33,463 nt of DNA from Flavobacteriaceae bacterium (GTDB taxonomy: Bacteria > Bacteroidota > Bacteroidia > Flavobacteriales > Flavobacteriaceae): positions 1 through 33,463 of the forward strand of contig JAKIUU010000029.1 in assembly GCA_021647405.1 (NCBI GenBank), written 5' to 3'. Below are positions 31,156-33,463 of the stretch, piece after piece (position 1 is the stretch's first letter; each line of letters begins with the position of its first letter). A program made the position numbers and the translations under genes. A model generated the notes under the pieces. The model saw only the letters and a program-made list of their open reading frames with translations, was not told the DNA's origin and did no database searches.

Positions 31156-33463
31156 TTAAATTTTTACACTTCGCAATCTAAGCGAATTAACAATAACCGA
31201 TACTGAACTGAAACTCATCGCTAAAGCAGCAATTATGGGTGACAATAAAATACCGAATACAGGAAATAATAGTCCTGCGGCAATAGGAACTCCCAAAATG
31301 TTATAGGCAAATGAGAAAAATAAATTTTGTCTGATATTTTTCATCACGGCGTGGCTGAGGTTTTTAGCCTTAACAATACCTTGTAAGTCGCCTTTTACCA
31401 AAGTAATTTCTGAACTTTCAATAGCCACATCAGTTCCTGTTCCCATAGCAATACCCACTTGAGCTTGTGCCAAGGCAGGCGCGTCATTTATACCATCGCC
31501 AGCCATAGCTACTATTTTACCTTCGTCCTGTAATTTTTTAATGACGTCTAATTTGTCTTCGGGTAAACAGCCTGCTTTAAAATCTGTTAAGTGTAATTCA
31601 TCAGCGACAGCTTTCGCAGTATTTTCGTTATCGCCTGTCAACATAATCACTTCAACACCTTTATCCATCAAATTTTTAACCGCTTCTTTACTGGTTAATT
31701 TTATGGCGTCTGAGATACTGACATAACCCACCGCTTTTTGGTTAACAGCAATAAACGACACTGTTTTACCCAGTTTTTGTTCGGCTACTATCATATCTTC
31801 TAAATCTTTTGTTAGGGTTGCTTTAATCTGCAACATCAATTTTTTATTACCTAAAGCCACTTTATCATTATCAACAGTTCCTATAACACCCATACCAGCT
31901 ACGGCTTCAAAATCGTCAACTTTACTGAGCTTGGCATTATTCTCTTTTGCGTGGCTTACAATGGCTTGTGCTAATGGGTGCTCACTGTATTGATTTAAAG
32001 AGGCTATTTGGTGTAATAAATCTTTTGAATCGCCCACAAGAGCAAATACGTTTTCAACAGAGGTTTTACCTTCGGTAAGTGTTCCTGTTTTATCGGTAAT
32101 CAAAACATTTACCTTATTCATAGTTTCTAAAGCTTCGGCATTTTTAATCAACACACCACTTTGAGCGCCTTTACCAACGCCTACCATAACAGACATAGGT
32201 GTTGCCAAACCTAAAGCACAAGGACAAGCAATTATCAATACAGCTACGGCATTAACAAAAGCATAAACCAAAGCTGGATCGGGACCGAAATTAGCCCAAA
32301 TAATAAAGGTTATTATGGAAATTATAACCACTATGGGTACAAAATATTTTGAAATGGTATCGGCTAATTTTTGAATAGGCGCACGTGAACGACTGGCATC
32401 ACTCACCATTTGAATGATTTGTGATAATAGGGTTTCAGACCCTACACGTTCGGCTTTCATCACAAAAGATTGTGTGCCGTTTATAGTTCCGGAACTCACT
32501 TTATCGCCTACAGTTTTATCAACCGGAATAGGTTCTCCTGTAATCATCGACTCATCAATACTACTTTTACCTTCGGCAATGACACCATCAACTGGTATTT
32601 TTTCGCCTGGTTTTACGCGTAATAAATCACCTGCTTTAATATCGTGAATTGACACAACCTTATCTACACCATCAACAACCAAAGTCGCTTCTGATGGGGC
32701 GAGTTTTAAGAGTTCCTTTATGGCACCACTGGTTTGACTATGGGCGCGTGCTTCTAACAATTGTCCTAACAACACTAAAGTTAAAATGACGGCTGTGGCT
32801 TCGAAATACAAACTCACATCACCTGATGTACCTTTAAATTCAGACGGAAAAACATCGGGGTAAACCAAACCGACAATACTAAATAAAAAGGCAGCACCTG
32901 TTCCTATCCCTACAAGGGTAAACATGTTTAAATTCCACGTGACAATTGATTGCCATGCCTTTACAAAAAACATCCAGCAAGCATAAAACACCACTGGAAG
33001 AGTTAGGGCAAATTGCACCCAATCCCAATCGTACTGAGGCATTACTAAAAGTAGTGGGTTTTTTGGTAAATACATGGCCAAAGATATAAGAAGTACGGGG
33101 ACAGCAAATAGCGTGGCCCATTTCATCTTTTTAGCCAAAGCATTATAGGTTTTAAGCTCCTCGCTTTCGTCGGGCTCCATTGGTATTAAATCCATACCAC
33201 AAATAGGGCAAGCGCCTGGAGCATCTTCTACAACATCTGGATGCATTGGACAGGTATATTTTGTGTCTCGAACCAATGTAGGCTGTTCTACTAAATCCAT
33301 CCCACATACAGGACAGTTACCTGGTTCGTCATATGTTTTATCACCCTCACAACCCATAGAGCAATAGAAAATACCGTTCCCTTTTTTGGTTGTCTTTTGG
33401 CTTATTTTTTTTTCTTCACCCTCTTTTCCGGGTATAGAAATTGTATAATGCAAACCTGCCTTT
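31156..33463 (-). CDS. copA: Copper-type P1B heavy-metal-translocating ATPase (N-terminus outside window)
   Basis: An inner-membrane ion pump that expels Cu(I) or a related metal using ATP. The frame is open to the right edge, so the start is upstream; a TTG at 33453 gives a frame but is not the real start. The N-terminal part seen here has two metal-binding modules of the YCSMGCEGDKTYDEPGNCP...CGMDL and YTCPMHPDV...CPICGMDL type. Then come eight predicted membrane helices, the ion-site motif IACPCALGLATP, the actuator loop ITGEP, the phosphorylation motif DKTGTLTEGK, SEHPLAQAI (the HP motif), and GDGINDAPALAQ. CPC is typical of copper and silver pumps, though exact specificity needs testing. 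An HMA domain (CxxC) is probably present upstream. It is 34 bp upstream of the damaged DUF3347 copy, on the same strand. Confidence 0.93.
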   Translation of the reverse strand, partial: KAGLHYTISIPGKEGEEKKISQKTTKKGNGIFYCSMGCEGDKTYDEPGNCPVCGMDLVEQPTLVRDTKYTCPMHPDVVEDAPGACPICGMDLIPMEPDESEELKTYNALAKKMKWATLFAVPVLLISLAMYLPKNPLLLVMPQYDWDWVQFALTLPVVFYACWMFFVKAWQSIVTWNLNMFTLVGIGTGAAFLFSIVGLVYPDVFPSEFKGTSGDVSLYFEATAVILTLVLLGQLLEARAHSQTSGAIKELLKLAPSEATLVVDGVDKVVSIHDIKAGDLLRVKPGEKIPVDGVIAEGKSSIDESMITGEPIPVDKTVGDKVSSGTINGTQSFVMKAERVGSETLLSQIIQMVSDASRSRAPIQKLADTISKYFVPIVVIISIITFIIWANFGPDPALVYAFVNAVAVLIIACPCALGLATPMSVMVGVGKGAQSGVLIKNAEALETMNKVNVLITDKTGTLTEGKTSVENVFALVGDSKDLLHQIASLNQYSEHPLAQAIVSHAKENNAKLSKVDDFEAVAGMGVIGTVDNDKVALGNKKLMLQIKATLTKDLEDMIVAEQKLGKTVSFIAVNQKAVGYVSISDAIKLTSKEAVKNLMDKGVEVIMLTGDNENTAKAVADELHLTDFKAGCLPEDKLDVIKKLQDEGKIVAMAGDGINDAPALAQAQVGIAMGTGTDVAIESSEITLVKGDLQGIVKAKNLSHAVMKNIRQNLFFSFAYNILGVPIAAGLLFPVFGILLSPIIAALAMSFSSVSVIVNSLRLRSVKI

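Noticed and set aside
33454..33463. Treating TTG at 33453 as the true start of the P1B ATPase
   Set aside because: The frame stays open to the window edge (reading KAG just upstream), and these pumps normally have an HMA domain before this point.

Overview
The window looks like a chromosomal segment of a member of the Bacteroidota, most likely the family Flavobacteriaceae. The signs are a complete gldK-gldL-gldM-gldN cluster (core of the type IX secretion and gliding machinery), a secreted protein with a type IX C-terminal sorting domain, DUF4136, DUF983, DUF5522, DUF3347 and DUF4382 families, low G+C, and promoters of the form TTG-N17-23-TAnnTTTG. No rRNA, tRNA, CRISPR array, phage gene or transposase gene was seen.

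Layout. 1-3188: a PLP-dependent ACC deaminase/D-cysteine desulfhydrase-like gene running off the left edge, then a divergent DUF5522 mini-gene and hutU (histidine degradation). 3254-6161: a DUF4136 lipoprotein, a lipoprotein paralogue of GldM, and a secreted TPR protein. 6207-8579: an ABC-F ATPase and a divergent DUF983 protein. 8746-13292: gldN, gldM, gldL and gldK, read right to left and closed by a terminator. 13446-17110: an arginase-fold protein with a damaged metal site, and topA. 17227-18054: a T9SS cargo protein. 18055-18336: an intergenic stretch with a REP-like inverted-repeat element. 18337-24804: a rightward housekeeping cluster of miaB, a sigma-54 activator, lptE, a TPR-like protein, secG, groS and groL. 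24909-27763: lipoproteins of DUF3347 and DUF4382 type and a Cys/His HYC_CC_PP-like protein. 27764-28444: an intergenic stretch with two hairpins and a collapsed toxin-antitoxin module. 28445-29761: a type II NADH dehydrogenase. 29918-31121: decayed second copies of the DUF4382 and DUF3347 genes. 31156 to the right edge: a copper-type P1B ATPase lacking its first residues.

How the genes fit together. GldK, GldL, GldM and GldN form the inner-membrane motor and the periplasmic ring of the T9SS, and the protein at 17227 is a probable client of that system. The GldM-like lipoprotein keeps the GldM architecture but has a lipid anchor instead of the motor-coupling helix and seems to lack one Ig-like domain, so it is the best candidate for an undescribed accessory part. 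The right-hand third reads as a metal (probably copper) handling region: a P1B ATPase, a His/Met-rich lipoprotein, DUF3347 proteins and a Cys-rich HYC_CC_PP protein. It also shows the most genome decay: a deletion fusing two lipoprotein genes, an 8-bp duplication frameshift, and a deletion that fused the start of an antitoxin to the body of a RelE/ParE toxin.

All family calls come from reading motifs by eye. No database search was run.
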